From positions 4,275,681-4,339,680 of the forward strand of contig NC_064040.1 in assembly GCF_932526225.1 (NCBI RefSeq): a DNA stretch of 64,000 bases, in the 5' to 3' direction. This DNA is from Nematostella vectensis (Eukaryota; Cnidaria; Anthozoa; Actiniaria; Edwardsiidae). The notes under the pieces are model-generated. The model did not search any database, was not told the origin of the DNA, and saw only the letters and a list, made by a program, of their open reading frames with translations. Shown here one piece after another: positions 36,853 through 48,363 of this stretch. Position 1 is the stretch's first letter, and each line of letters begins with the position of its first letter. Made by a program: the position numbers and the translations under genes.

Positions 36853-36940
36853 TTTCACTGATGGATGGATCAAGATGCTCAGGGAACAACGATTGTTAAC
36901 GATTGCAAAAGTGAATGGTTCCTTTGACTAGAAGAGCTGT

Positions 36941-36947
36941 ATTTATA
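36941..36947 (-). promoter_or_regulatory. TATA box of the Ly6-like gene
   Basis: TATAAAT on the minus strand lies 90 bp upstream of the ATG at 36852, leaving room for a start site about 30 bp downstream and a 5' UTR of about 60 bp. Confidence 0.55.
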
Positions 36948-37077
36948 CGATAAAAGTGCAGTAATTACGAGGGAAAGGGGATTAATATTTGCATTCTGTG
37001 TTGAAGTAATTTTATTGAAAACAATTACACACCTGTTCCAGATGCGTTTTTAATCGTTTTTTTTAAATCAGCTGATC

Positions 37078-38430
37078 AGCTTTTGTTTTGTTACCACTGG
37101 TGCAAACAAACAATGCATTTCCTTTAAATAACCAGTTTTTGTAATTAAAAAATAGATTAATTAATAAATGATTGAATGAGACTACTTTTTTCTTACATGA
37201 GAGTCATGTTAAGATTAATTCTATTTACACCCTGGTCCCATTGATTCTATTTTATTATTTTATTCTCACTTCCAATTTTTATCTTTCTATGTGTATGTTA
37301 GCAAATATAAAACACGCACTTGACCCTGTGAATCTGCGCATGCGAATCAAGTCACGCGACTTTTTGGATGACAAATTCGCGCGCGCTCCGACTTTTAGCG
37401 GCAAAATAACAACAACAAAAACTAATTTAGCCAGCCCGTACGAATCATTATTATTGAGAGATTTCTTTTTTTTTTTTCGCTCTCTGGCCCCACCACGTCT
37501 GTATTTATTCACAATTTGCCACTCAAAAGCTCACGTTTGATTTGACCACCAATGAAACTCTCTAATTGACAGACAAGTAGTTATCTCTAGAGGGAGTGTT
37601 TATTTTTATTTTTTTTAACAAAATGGCATTGTTAAACTGATATTGTAGAATGGCTTTGCTGTTAAAGGCTGAGTCATCGGGCACTCAAGTATCAAGGGAA
37701 AAATTAAGGGAGAGCACTTGAAATAAAAATAAAGAAAGAAAGAAAGACGTTGGTCAGCTTTTGTTATCACTGGTACAAACAAACAATGTATTTCCTTTAA
37801 ATAACCAGTTTTTGTAATTAAAAAATAGATTAATTAATAAATGATTGAATGAGACTACTTTTTTCTTACATGAGAGTCATGTTAAGATTAATTCGATTTA
37901 CACCCTGGTCCCATTGATTCTATTTTATTATTTTATTCTCACTTCCAATTTTTATCTTTCTATGTGTATGTTAGCAAATATAAAACACGCACTTGACCCT
38001 GTGAATCTGCGCATGCGAATCAAGTCACGTGACTTTTTGGATGACAAATTCGCGCGCGCTCCGACTTTTAGCGGCAAAATAACAACAACAAAAACTAATT
38101 TAGCCAGCTCGTACGAATCATTATTATTGAGAGATTTTATTTTTTCTTCGCTCTCTGGCCCCACCACGTCTGTATTTATCCACAATTTGCCACTCAAAAG
38201 GTCACGTTTGATTTGACCACCAATGAAACTCTCTAATTGACAGACAACTAGTTATCTCTAGAGGGATGTTTATTTATTTTATTTTTTTTAACAAAATGGC
38301 ATTGTTAAACTGATATTGTAGAATGGCTTTGCTGTTAAAGGCTGAGTCATCGGGCACTTAAGTATCAAGGGAAAAATTGAGGGAGAGCACTTGAAATAAA
38401 AATAAAGAAAGAAAGAAAGAAAGACGTTGG
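37078..38430. repeat. Tandem duplication, two copies of about 673 bp
   Basis: Copy 1 is about 37078-37749 and copy 2 about 37752-38430. Both run from CAGCTTTTGTT through AACAAACAATG to AAAGAAAGAAAGACGTTGG, with only scattered substitutions and small indels. Each contains a ~122-codon frame that starts identically, but its composition is not protein-like and a frameshift separates the two C-termini. No inverted ends or coding content point to a particular transposon. Confidence 0.9.
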
Positions 38431-40580
38431 AATTAACGGGGTGTTGAAGTTATCCAGGGAATATAGTGTAAAGGAAGATTAAATGGCAAAGTAAAACATC
38501 CACCTTTTTGCTACCAGGATTAGCCAAGGGGGTGTATCATACGCGTGTATCATATGAAAAAAACTGGATTTGACTGATAAGTGTTAGAAAGGAGAGCAAG
38601 GGGCTTTATTCTACTACAATGCGCTCTACTTTTGTTCCTTGGCCTATCAAATCCCAAGGGGGGTGGGGTGGGGAAAGCTCTAATAGTACTTATCAACACA
38701 AGTTTGAAAGTGTATGTTGCTTTTTTGCTCCAACAAAGGGCTAACACTCGAAACGTGTCAGCGCAACTACTCTGTTTAACAGAGGCGTTCACATACATTT
38801 TCAACCAGGTTGTGTTGATATATTCTACAGCTTGTCAATAGTCTTTTTAGTTATACTCTCTAGTAGTACTATCGTATATATTTTTGACATGTCAGCATGC
38901 ACTTCTTACACGGACCTTTTTAATGGGAGAATACCGTTTTTGGTTGGCGACGCCCACCTCTTGGAATTTGACGCTTATAAATGGAGTAACGCAAAGAAAT
39001 AAACATAGTAATAACTGGCAGGCCATCCTCGCGAATCAAGATGTCTTTGTTGGATATCAAAGGATGTTTTAAGAATAAAACGCATACTGAATTGGGTGTT
39101 TTCCAGATAACGGGGGTCCTGTGGAATTTGCGCGTGAAAGAGAGGCTTTGGAGGTTTTTTGCACTTTTGTGAGTAAAACTTTAAGCTTTTGTAAATCTTG
39201 ACACGGCAAAAAATATCAAATACTTGGTCTTATTTTTGAAAACAACAAACTCGTAAAGCACCTAAAAGGTTTTTTGTTATAAGTGCTTCCTGTTATGTTC
39301 TGAAGCAAAAATAGCTTCTTTGGAATCTCTGGAAGTGTTTATTATTGGACCAAGCTCATTCAGCTGGAATGGCGAATAAGTACTGCAACTAAAAAAGCTG
39401 GAAAGTTGTCGTCTTGAAGACCACCGTAAAAATGAAGATAGTGGTGTCACCAGTTGGTGAGAAGAGTTGAGGAATGTATTCAAAGCGACAGTAGCGAGAT
39501 AAAAAAAGAAGGACTTACAAGAACAACGCGATAGGGGGAAGAGAAAAACAGAGAACAGACACAAACTACAACTACAGGCTGTCAGAAAGTCGTAGCCGGG
39601 AGTCCTGTGTTTTTTTACCCAGTCTCCGCGGCATAACTCCAGATAAACTCAAACGAATGAATGCGGCACCGGCAACAGAATGAATAGATAAACCGCTTTG
39701 ATAACACACATAGCTTAATCTACATGAGAATCATGTTACCTTCCATCCAACACAGGCTCGCTCTACGCCGTTTGCCCGCTTCCACCCTGGGAAAACCCGT
39801 TTGATCGAGTGACTGAATATGTGGCGCGCGGGAACGCATAACTCTGCATCTGCATCGAGAATATATCCGGTAACATACGAAATGGATCATTTATATACCT
39901 GCTTATCAATTAGCATGAGAATTATGGGGTTAAGTGCTTTGAGATGGTTGTTGGTAATGTCGCCACATGTTCATCTCGTTGTTTGTCAAGATTATCATTT
40001 GATAAGCGAAAATTCCCTCTTGATGAACAATTTTTTGACAATGAATGATCACTTGTTATAAGCTAAGGGAAACCCTTCCTGTCGTCTCTAAACTTTGTTT
40101 TATAACGTGTTGTGCCAGACACCGTTTTTATTAGAGTGTTAAAAAGCTTTTTTTTTTTGCTCTTGTAAAGAAGACTGGGGGTAAATCAAGAATGGAACTG
40201 GTTGTGGAAATGTAGTGATTGCTCAGAAGTATTGTTCATTCTTTCTTCAAGGATTGGTGGCATGTTCAACTCAAATTCGCTTGAATTTACAAATGACTTT
40301 TCATTGATGGCATGTTTAATAAAGGTCAGATCAGGCCCATAGGCAGGGGAGGTTCAGGGGGTTTGAAATAGTGAAGGAAAATTAAGTACCACTGCGAGGT
40401 ACCTAAGAGAAAATGGTTTGCTAAATGGATAAGCGACCCCCTCCCCCCACCCCACTCTAAAAATTCTGCCTGTGAAACTGGCTGCGGGCAGAAGATGACA
40501 GTAACCAGCTTATAAAACAGAAAAAGGATTTCTCTTTTATGGTCTTAAACGACTAACTTGTTGTGCTTCTGGTTGGCTAG
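38431..40580. other. Upstream region of the TTLL15-like gene; first exon not located
   Basis: The first recognised TTLL15-like exon (40581) begins after an acceptor and has no in-frame methionine before its membrane segment, so a 5' coding exon should lie here, but no candidate is convincing. A fragment with poly-C and GGCCCATAGGCAGGGG near 40340 resembles the dispersed hAT-like ends. Otherwise nothing recognised. Confidence 0.45.
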
Positions 40581-43500
40581 GAGGACTATTCTAAGTACAG
40601 TCACCCTCCACCTCGTCCGCATACTGGGGTCTACCTTTCTGGACGCCTGGTGTTTACCCTCATAATCTTCCTGTTCTTGGCTCTTCTTCTGCTCGTCCTG
40701 AATGTTGTGCAGGTGAACAGTCTCGGCAAAGTTACCTATATTGGAGATTCCCTGGATAATCGCCCTGTGGTACTAGTATATGCACAAAAGGTAATCAATT
40801 TATGATAAACTTGGTTGGAAATGAGTATATTAGCACCTCCAGCCAATAAAAGAGTTTAAAAAATATATATTTATTGGTAATAATTTGTATGTTTGTATTA
40901 GTGCAATAATGTAAATAATTTAACTGTTCAATCTGATAAGAGCAATGAACATTTTTTTAAGTTTATAAAGTGAGGTTACCTGCTAGCAGGGGTCTATTTT
41001 ATCTTTGTATTTTGCTTGGCTGGCCTTTACTCTTAACAAATTGTGTAATGGATTGTAATGGCTGATTCACTAAATATTTTAAAAACCTTCATCAGCTCTA
41101 CACCGGGTATCTGGACCATGTACTCGCTGTTTTTAATCGCATTGGATACCTCAGGGTGGAGTCGGCAGGTCAGAGATGGGACGTCCTCTGGTCACATGAC
41201 TACCCATTTGCAGTAGATGAGCTGGATGAGAGACTGAAGCAGTTAGAACCTCACCAGAAGGTAGGATAATCAGAAATTACTTTCTCAGGAGCAGCTGCGT
41301 ACTTACTCTGCATTTTGACCAACCAAGGATCTCAAAATGAGGGGAGGGGAAAGGGGGTACTATCCTGAGGGCAGGTAACACTGATTTATGAAACATGATA
41401 AATATGGTTGGATATGATTTTGTAGATTTTCACCTCTCCTTGACACCGTGTTATTTCTGTAGTTTGGCATTTTATACCAAAAAGAGAAATCACTTTTTTT
41501 TTACTTTTCAGGTTAACCATTTCCCTGGGTCAGGCTTCATAACAAATAAAGCTAGCCTTGCTGTATCACATTTCCCATTTCATCCACTGGCATTTGAAAT
41601 ACCAAAGGATAAAAAGAAATTTCTGAAAGAGGTAAGTATACATATTTCACCATGGATTTTTAAGGAACTAAAAATACTCTAGTCATTTAGGTATTATCCT
41701 AATAACAATGTTTTATGCTGCAAATAAACTTCAAAGAAGTGCCCCTACCACCATTTTTTTTGTATCCTATAAAGTTAACTTTCTTTACAAACATATGGTG
41801 ACAGCAACCCTGTAAGGGTTGACATTTGCAAATAGTATGTTTTTGGTTGTGAACCATATGAAATAATAAATTTATTTTGTGTGAATCATAATTTCTAACC
41901 TTGAAATTCATGAGATGTGTTAGCTGGTTTTAAATACTAAAATATTAGCTGTTTGGTCTCTCACTTTTACATAATGCTTTGTTTGTCCATGTACATTTGT
42001 CCATGATTTGTGATTGCTGTACCCCCCTCCCTAGGGAGTAGGCGGGGGAGAAGGGTCATGATATGCGATTAAAAAAGAAAATCATCATTGTCATCTCCAT
42101 CATAATCATACTCAATTTATGCAGATGAGTGACATTATTTAAATAAGTGTTTTATTTTAGGTGGCTAAAAATCCACAAAAGATCTGGGTTGAAAAGAGCA
42201 ATATGCATCGTGGAATTCACATCAAGAAACCTCAAGGTCAGGCAGATATTGAAGGATTATTAATGATGTCGTGTGAGGTTTGTGCTGAGAAATGACAGAC
42301 TGAGGTCTTGAATGTAAGAGGCAGATTTTCCTTTTTGCAATAGCTAGGGTTTGTAGGTTAGAAATTTATCTTATGGTAAATTAATAAATGTTGTTAAAAA
42401 AGGCAACCTGTCTAACTCATCTGGTCTGGAAAACCTGGAGATGACAACTTTCCCAGTCAACAAATTTTCAATTACTCAATTTGTAGTGACAACCCTGGTA
42501 TAGCATTTCCTTTTTATTGTTTCAGATATCAACCTTGATTCTTCATCAAGAGATACTTTTGTTGAAGAGTTTATTTCAAATCCTTATCTTATTGATAAAA
42601 GGTATATTAACCCCAAGATAAGCAAAGTTTTGAGACAACTTGTGCTGTGCTTCTGCCTTAGCATTGTTTGTGTCTTTAGCATGTGCAAATCTGAATTTGA
42701 GACTGTAACCAGTAAAAAATATTGATTAATAGCTGCAGTAAATGAAAAAAGAGAGGAAAAAGGCAAAATATCCCCTTTCCCATAAAATATATTTGATAAC
42801 TGCAGGTAATGCAAGAACTAAAAAAAACCCTTTTAGCAGGTGAAAATCACTCAATCACAAACTCACTCAAGACTGACCCTGGTTATGTTTGATGTCCATA
42901 TTCCATGTAAATGCAATACAGTTTTCCTACTCTTTAGGAAATGTGATCTGGGTATTTACACAGTGCTCACATCAATTAATCCTCTGAGGGTCTATGTCTA
43001 TGAAGATGAGATCCTGATTAGGTAAGTTGTCAGATGTTATATTAATGTGTTGCCTTTATAGAAAAAAAACACAGGAATTTCTTATTCCCTTCATGTTGGA
43101 AGTAAGCATTTTGTTCTTGATTGTTTTAGGTGTTGTATACAAGACTACCATCCCCTTGATGTAACAAATGAAAAGCAGTATGTGGTTGGTGATGAGTATA
43201 CGCAGCCGTGGGAGGTAGGCCAAACAGTGTTTAAGGGGGCTAGGGCTGGAGAAGGGAAAAGTTACACTAAGATCGGGATACTGACTTGAGATGTGTAAAG
43301 GAACCCTGTTAAAACTGTAAAACGTCAACCCTAGATAGCTGCCTGTTGCCCCCCCCCCCCCATCTGCACCCACCCCCAGCTAGCTGCCCCTGTACCTTCC
43401 CTAGCTACAGTAACTCATCCCCCTGTAACCATCCCTAGTTACCTGCTTCTAACAGCCCCGCACCTGTACCTGCTCCTTTACCTGCCCATTGATAACCCCT

Positions 43501-46500
43501 CCCCCTGAACCCATCTCTAGCTACCTGCCCCTAGCAACCCCCTACAATCATCTGCCCCCTTAGCTACATGCCCTTGCATCCACCCTTAGCTATGTGTGCC
43601 TACTAGCAACCTTTGTCTAGCTACACACTTACCACCACAGGAAAGGGGTTCATTAAGTGTTCCAGATTTTCAAGGTAGATATTTAGTTAGATATTTAGTA
43701 GATATTAGATATTGAGTAGATATTAGATATTGAGTAGATATAAGATATTTAGTAGATATTAGATATTTAGTAGATATTAGATATTTAGTAGATATTAGAT
43801 ATTTAGTAGATATTAGATATTGAGTAGATATTAGATATTGAGTAGATATTAGATTTTGAGTAGATATTAGATATTTAGTAGATATTAGATATTTAGTAGA
43901 TATTAGATATTTAGTAGAGCCAAAGTTAGTTAGTGTAAAGTCCAAGTGATCAAAGCTCAATCACTGTTCCACTGTATTTTCATGTATTCTTACAATTGTA
44001 TGACATGATGGCTATTGACAACCTTCCATTCCAGCTTGACTCCTTGAGATATAAGTGGAAAAGGGGGAAATTCTCTAGAAAACAAATGCTCTTCACTCAT
44101 CTCACCGAAAATGGTAAATTTGTATGTCTGACTGTATCCTTATTTTATATGCCTAACGTTGATTTGATGCCTTTAGAGTCGACGAGAAAATATGTGGAAT
44201 CTTTATTGTCTACCATTTGAAAAAGGGCTTTTATTGCCCTTACAAATATTTTCAGACCTGAAATTATAACTGTCAGGGTCGCTAGACTTGTTATTGGCTA
44301 GAATAAGCGCCCCCTTCTTTCAGGACCTCAAAAAATAAACAAGCGATTATGACGCTTGAACAAGCTTTACAGCAATTCCCGTTAGAACAACTGTTAACAT
44401 ACGAGGAAATATATAATGTAACCTGCGTTGCGTTTCCTCTCTGACAGGCAAGGATGCAGATAAGGTTTGGTTGGATATAAAAAATGCTATAAAGGAGGTA
44501 TGTTGTTGAGTTGTTAATATTATAATTGTTGTTATTATTATTATTGTAAATGTTACACAATTGTTTGTCTGGATTTTAGAATGTCATCTGGTCAAGCAGA
44601 TCTCAAATTAGATTTTTCGTTTTCAATTTTTAAAGGTTTATTCCAAAAAGGAGGTTGACATGATTGCAGCGTCTCAGTTGTACCGTACGTCACGGTAAGC
44701 ACAAATTGCCCTTGGGGGGAGTCATATATACCGTATTACTAAAATAAGCGCCTCCTTGAAATAAGCCTTTCCCTCCGAATAAGCGCCTCAACTGAGAGGA
44801 CAAATATGAAAAATCGCCTCATCCAAATAAGCGCCTCCCCTAAACGTGATGCACTTTGTAGACTTTGATGACAAGAGGGACTGTACGTTAGGAGGGAATT
44901 CTGATATGAGAAGATTTCGGCTTTTAGGAATTTCTTTGAGATGGTTCGCTTTGACTTCATCTTGGATGAGAATGCCGGCGTCTGGCTGATGGAGGTAAGA
45001 TATCCAATCAGAGTGTTAAGATAGTATCACGTGATGTGCTTACCTACTTTTATTGACAGGTTAACATGTCGCCAAATCTTTCGTCTGGGTCCCACATCGA
45101 TAACGCCGTTCTTTACGAACAGGTGAGATCAGAGTTGAATGTGAATCAACAGGCGTGAGAAGATAGTATCGACATAATAATATTGCTAGTGTGTCTTAAT
45201 GTTTGGCTTTGGTTTCTAGGTAATCTTCAATCTCTTTGGTTTGGTTGGCGTGGCAAACAAGCTCGGTCACGGTACTAGACTCAGGTAAACATGCCAATGA
45301 GCTATTAAAAAAACGCCTGTGTTTTATTTACGAACATATTATCCAAAGTTTCATGTTAGCGCTTGCTTTCGCGCGTGCTGTATTTCCGTCCCGTATTTCT
45401 AAAGAGTCAAATTAGCGGCACCCTTGTTTACGCGCTTCCTTTATTTTGTAGCACGTCTTTTATTTTGTAGCGCTGCCAAAGAGCGCGAGATGCAGGTGAC
45501 TGATATGGACATCATGACGTCATTTGATGCATGTGCGACTAGAGAATGCCGAAACAGCTGTAGCCAAGAGGTTAGTACGTGAATACGCGAAATTGCGAGA
45601 CAAACACGAAAGTGCATAACGTTCACGTACGTAGTGCGTGACGTACACGGAGCTGCGTGACATGCACTAGAGTGCATGACGTACTCGACGGTGCGTGACA
45701 ATACTCGAGAGTGCGTTAGGTTTAGTAAGGTGGTCGACGTCCACGAAGGTGCGTGACATGCACGAGAGTGCGTGTCGTCCACGAAGGTGGATATATTAAC
45801 ACCATGTTCTTCCAATGACCAGATCTGCGAGCTCTGTCACCCGTGCCTTACGGAGGACCAGAAGGTCACACTCAAGCTCGCACGCCTGGAGCACGTCAAT
45901 CGAGGGGGCTTCCGCAGGGTTGTGCCACCGCCCATGGTAAGGTCCATCTTCCTCCATGCGTGGTTGTGCCACCGCCCATGGTAAGGACCATCTTCCTCCA
46001 TGGGTGGTTGTGCCACCGCCCATGGTAAGGACCATCTTCCTCCATGGGTGATTGTGCCACCGCCCATGGTAAGGACCATCTTTCTCCATGGGTGGTTGTG
46101 CCACCGCCCATGGTAAGGACCATCTTTCTCCATGGGTGGTTGTGCCACCGCCCATGGTAAGGACCATCTTCCTCCATGGGTGGTTGTGCCACCGCCCATG
46201 GTAAGGACCATCTTCCTCCATGGGTGGTTGTGCCACCGCCCATGGTAAGGACCATCTTCCTCCATGCGTGGTTGTGCCACCGCCCATGGTAAGGACCATC
46301 TTTCTCCATGGGTGGTTGTGCCACCGCCCATGGTAAGGACCATCTTCCTCCATGCGTGGTTGTGCCACCGCCCATGGTAAGGACCATCTTCCTCCATGGG
46401 TGGTTGTGCCACCGCCCATGGTAAGGACCATCTTTCTCCATGGGTGGTTGTGCCACCGCCCATGGTAAGGACCATCTTCCTCCATGGGTGGTTGTGCCAC

Positions 46501-47932
46501 CGCCCATGGTAAGGACCATCTTCCTCCATGGGTGGTTGTGCCACCGCCCATGGTAAGGACCATCTTCCTCCATGCGTGGTTGTGCCACCGCCCATGGTAA
46601 GGACCATCTTTCTCCATGGGTGGTTGTGCCACCGCCCATGGTAAGGACCATCTTCCTCCATGCGTGGTTGTGCCACCGCCCATGGTAAGGACCATCTTCC
46701 TCCATGGGTGGTTGTGCCACCGCCCATGGTAAGGACCATCTTCCTCCATGCGTGGTTGTGCCACCGCCCATGGTAAGGACCATCTTCCTCCATGGGTGGT
46801 TGTGCCACCGCCCATGGTAAGGACCATCTTCCTCCATGGGTGATTGTGCCACCGCCCATGGTAAGGACCATCTTTCTCCATGGGTGGTTGTGCCACCGCC
46901 CATGGTAAGGACCATCTTTCTCCATGGGTGGTTGTGCCACCGCCCATGGTAAGGACCATCTTCCTCCATGGGTGGTTGTGCCACCGCCCATGGTAAGGAC
47001 CATCTTCCTCCATGGGTGGTTGTGCCACCGCCCATGGTAAGGACCATCTTCCTCCATGCGTGGTTGTGCCACCGCCCATGGTAAGGACCATCTTCCTCCA
47101 TGGGTGGTTGTGCCACCGCCCATGGTAAGGACCATCTTCCTCCATGCGTGGTTGTGCCACCGCCCATGGTAAGGACCATCTTCCTCCATGCGTGGTTGTG
47201 CCACCGCCCATGGTAAGGACCATCTTCCTCCATGCGTGGTTGTGCCACCGCCCATGGTAAGGACCATCTTCCTCCATGCGTGGTTGTGCCACCGCCCATG
47301 GTAAGGACCATCTTCCTCCATGGGTGGCGAGCTCTTAGATGCTAGTGCTTGAGTCACTCCTGTGTAGAATTAGTCCCATGTTCCAATTAACAATTTAACA
47401 AATTAACAATTAACCCTAACCCTTAAATACTAGTCCATCCTGAAAACAATGCCCAGGCCTGCCATACCCGCTGCCTGAGATTCAGCGTCTGTTTGTCCAC
47501 ATCTTGACCTTACACACACTTGTATCCATACTCTCCTGAGATTTAGCGTCTGTTTTCCACATCTTGACCTTACATACACTTGTATCCATACTCTCCTACA
47601 GAGATTCAGCGTCTGTTTATCCACATCTTGACCTTACATACACTTGTATCCATACTCTCCTACCGAGATTCAGCGTCTGTTTGTCCACATCTTGACCTTA
47701 CATACACTTGTATCCATACTCTCCTACCGAATTTATGGGCGCGAAAAGCAGGCTAGCTGCCCGAAGTAAGCATTTGTGCGCCTTTGAGAGCTGACAGTGT
47801 TTGTATTGTATTCTTTAGAGTCAAAGTGAAGCTCGTGTCGCCAAGTCTTCTAACGATGTGAACGGGTCCAACAGGTTCATGTGGATATGGTTCAGACGGA
47901 TGTGCTTACGAGACCCTACGTGGTGCCACTAG
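40581..47932 (+). CDS. TTLL15-like tubulin tyrosine ligase family membrane protein
   Basis: Tubulin-tyrosine-ligase-like enzymes add amino acids to tubulin side chains or termini using ATP. Sixteen exons join in a continuous frame of 508 codons: 40581-40790, 41096-41260, 41512-41631, 42161-42236, 42526-42601, 42938-43021, 43130-43214, 44035-44113, 44448-44497, 44636-44694, 44928-44994, 45060-45122, 45220-45284, 45471-45570, 45823-45936 and 47819-47932. The first carries one transmembrane segment (LVFTLIIFLFLALLLLVLNVV). TTL motifs follow: WDVLWSHDYPF, FPGSGFITNKASLA, KIWVEKSNMHRGI, FISNPYLIDKRKCDLGIYT, SINPLRVYVY, FEMVRFDFILDENAGVWLMEVNMSPNL. The late ICELCHPC segment is Cys-rich. The N-terminal anchor fits the TTLL15-type branch. 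The start codon lies in an unlocated upstream exon. The donor at 45937 is embedded in a minisatellite, and the stop codon TAG lies inside a 32-bp tandem repeat. Confidence 0.92.
43678..43919 (+). repeat. 18-bp AT-rich tandem repeat
   Basis: About 13 copies of TAGATATTAGATATTTAG with G/T variants lie in the TTLL15-like intron between exons ending 43214 and starting 44035. Degenerate CTAGCTACCTGCCCC-like units precede it at about 43375-43620. Confidence 0.93.
44735..44845. repeat. Dispersed AATAAGCGCCTC repeat fragment
   Basis: Several copies of AAATAAGCGCCTCC occur within about 100 bp in a TTLL15-like intron. The same motif series recurs at 53060-53360, indicating a dispersed non-autonomous element. 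Confidence 0.55.
45600..45790 (+). repeat. Degenerate ~21-bp tandem repeat
   Basis: Units related to GTGCGTGACGTACACGAG (variants GTGCATGACGTACTCGA, GTGCGTGACATGCACGA) fill much of the TTLL15-like intron 45571-45822. Confidence 0.8.
45918..47327 (+). repeat. 44-bp minisatellite, about 32 copies, spanning a 5' splice site
   Basis: The unit is GTTGTGCCACCGCCCATG, then GTAAGGACCATCTTCCTCCA and TGGGTG. The first unit begins inside TTLL15-like exon 45823-45936, so the exon's last 19 bases plus the donor GTAAGG are the beginning of the array. Variation between units is slight (TGCGTGG or TGGGTGG; TTCCTCC or TTTCTCC; first unit GTAAGGTCC). The unit contains inverted segments CCCATGG and CCATGGG. 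Because 44 is not divisible by 3, the minus strand is open in all three frames over about 1.4 kb; those frames are not genes. Confidence 0.97.
47477..47728 (+). repeat. Four-copy tandem repeat of 61-64 bp
   Basis: Units begin GAGATTCAGCGTCTGTTTGT and continue CCACATCTTGACCTTACATA and TATCCATACTCTCCT. They lie in the last TTLL15-like intron, after the 44-bp array. Confidence 0.9.
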
Positions 47933-48060
47933 GTGTTCACGTGATCAACACATGGTGCCACTAGGTGTTCACGTGATCAACACATGGTGCCACTAGGTGT
48001 TCACGTGATCAACACATGGTGCAACTAGGTGTTCACGAGACCCACATGGTGCCACTACGT
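47921..48060 (+). repeat. 32-bp tandem repeat containing the stop codon
   Basis: Units TGGTGCCACTAGGTGTTCAC followed by GTGATCAACACA start at 47921, 47953, 47985 and 48017, with a diverged last one at 48047. The first unit supplies the final codons Trp-Cys-His and TAG (47930-47932) of the TTLL15-like gene; the rest form its 3' UTR. Confidence 0.9.
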
Positions 48061-48363
48061 GGCATTTATTAAAACTCCCATTTGTGCATATTCAATATTC
48101 AAGGCACACGAACTTCTCACAGTATAAGAATTATTTATATATTATTTTTTATTTATTTCATCTAAACCAACACACACTGGCGAAAAGAAGTTGATCTTAA
48201 CTTTTATTTAATCAATGTACTTCATGGTTAACATAAATTAAATTGACCTAACAATGTTGCGATGATATATTTTATTCTAAATATTCTCGTCAATTAAAAT
48301 CTAAATTTTCCCATTCTAACCATTTCCTAGAAATCCATACTACCGCTAACCAAATCCATAATG

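Noticed and set aside
37172-38216. Pair of ~122-codon ORFs in the tandem duplication
   Set aside because: The frames differ in their C-termini by frameshift, show no protein-like pattern, and are open in antisense too.
45796-47357. Three overlapping minus-strand ORFs of about 470-506 codons
   Set aside because: They translate the 44-bp minisatellite in all three frames; the period is not a multiple of three and the same repeat reads through in each. They are antisense to a well-supported gene.
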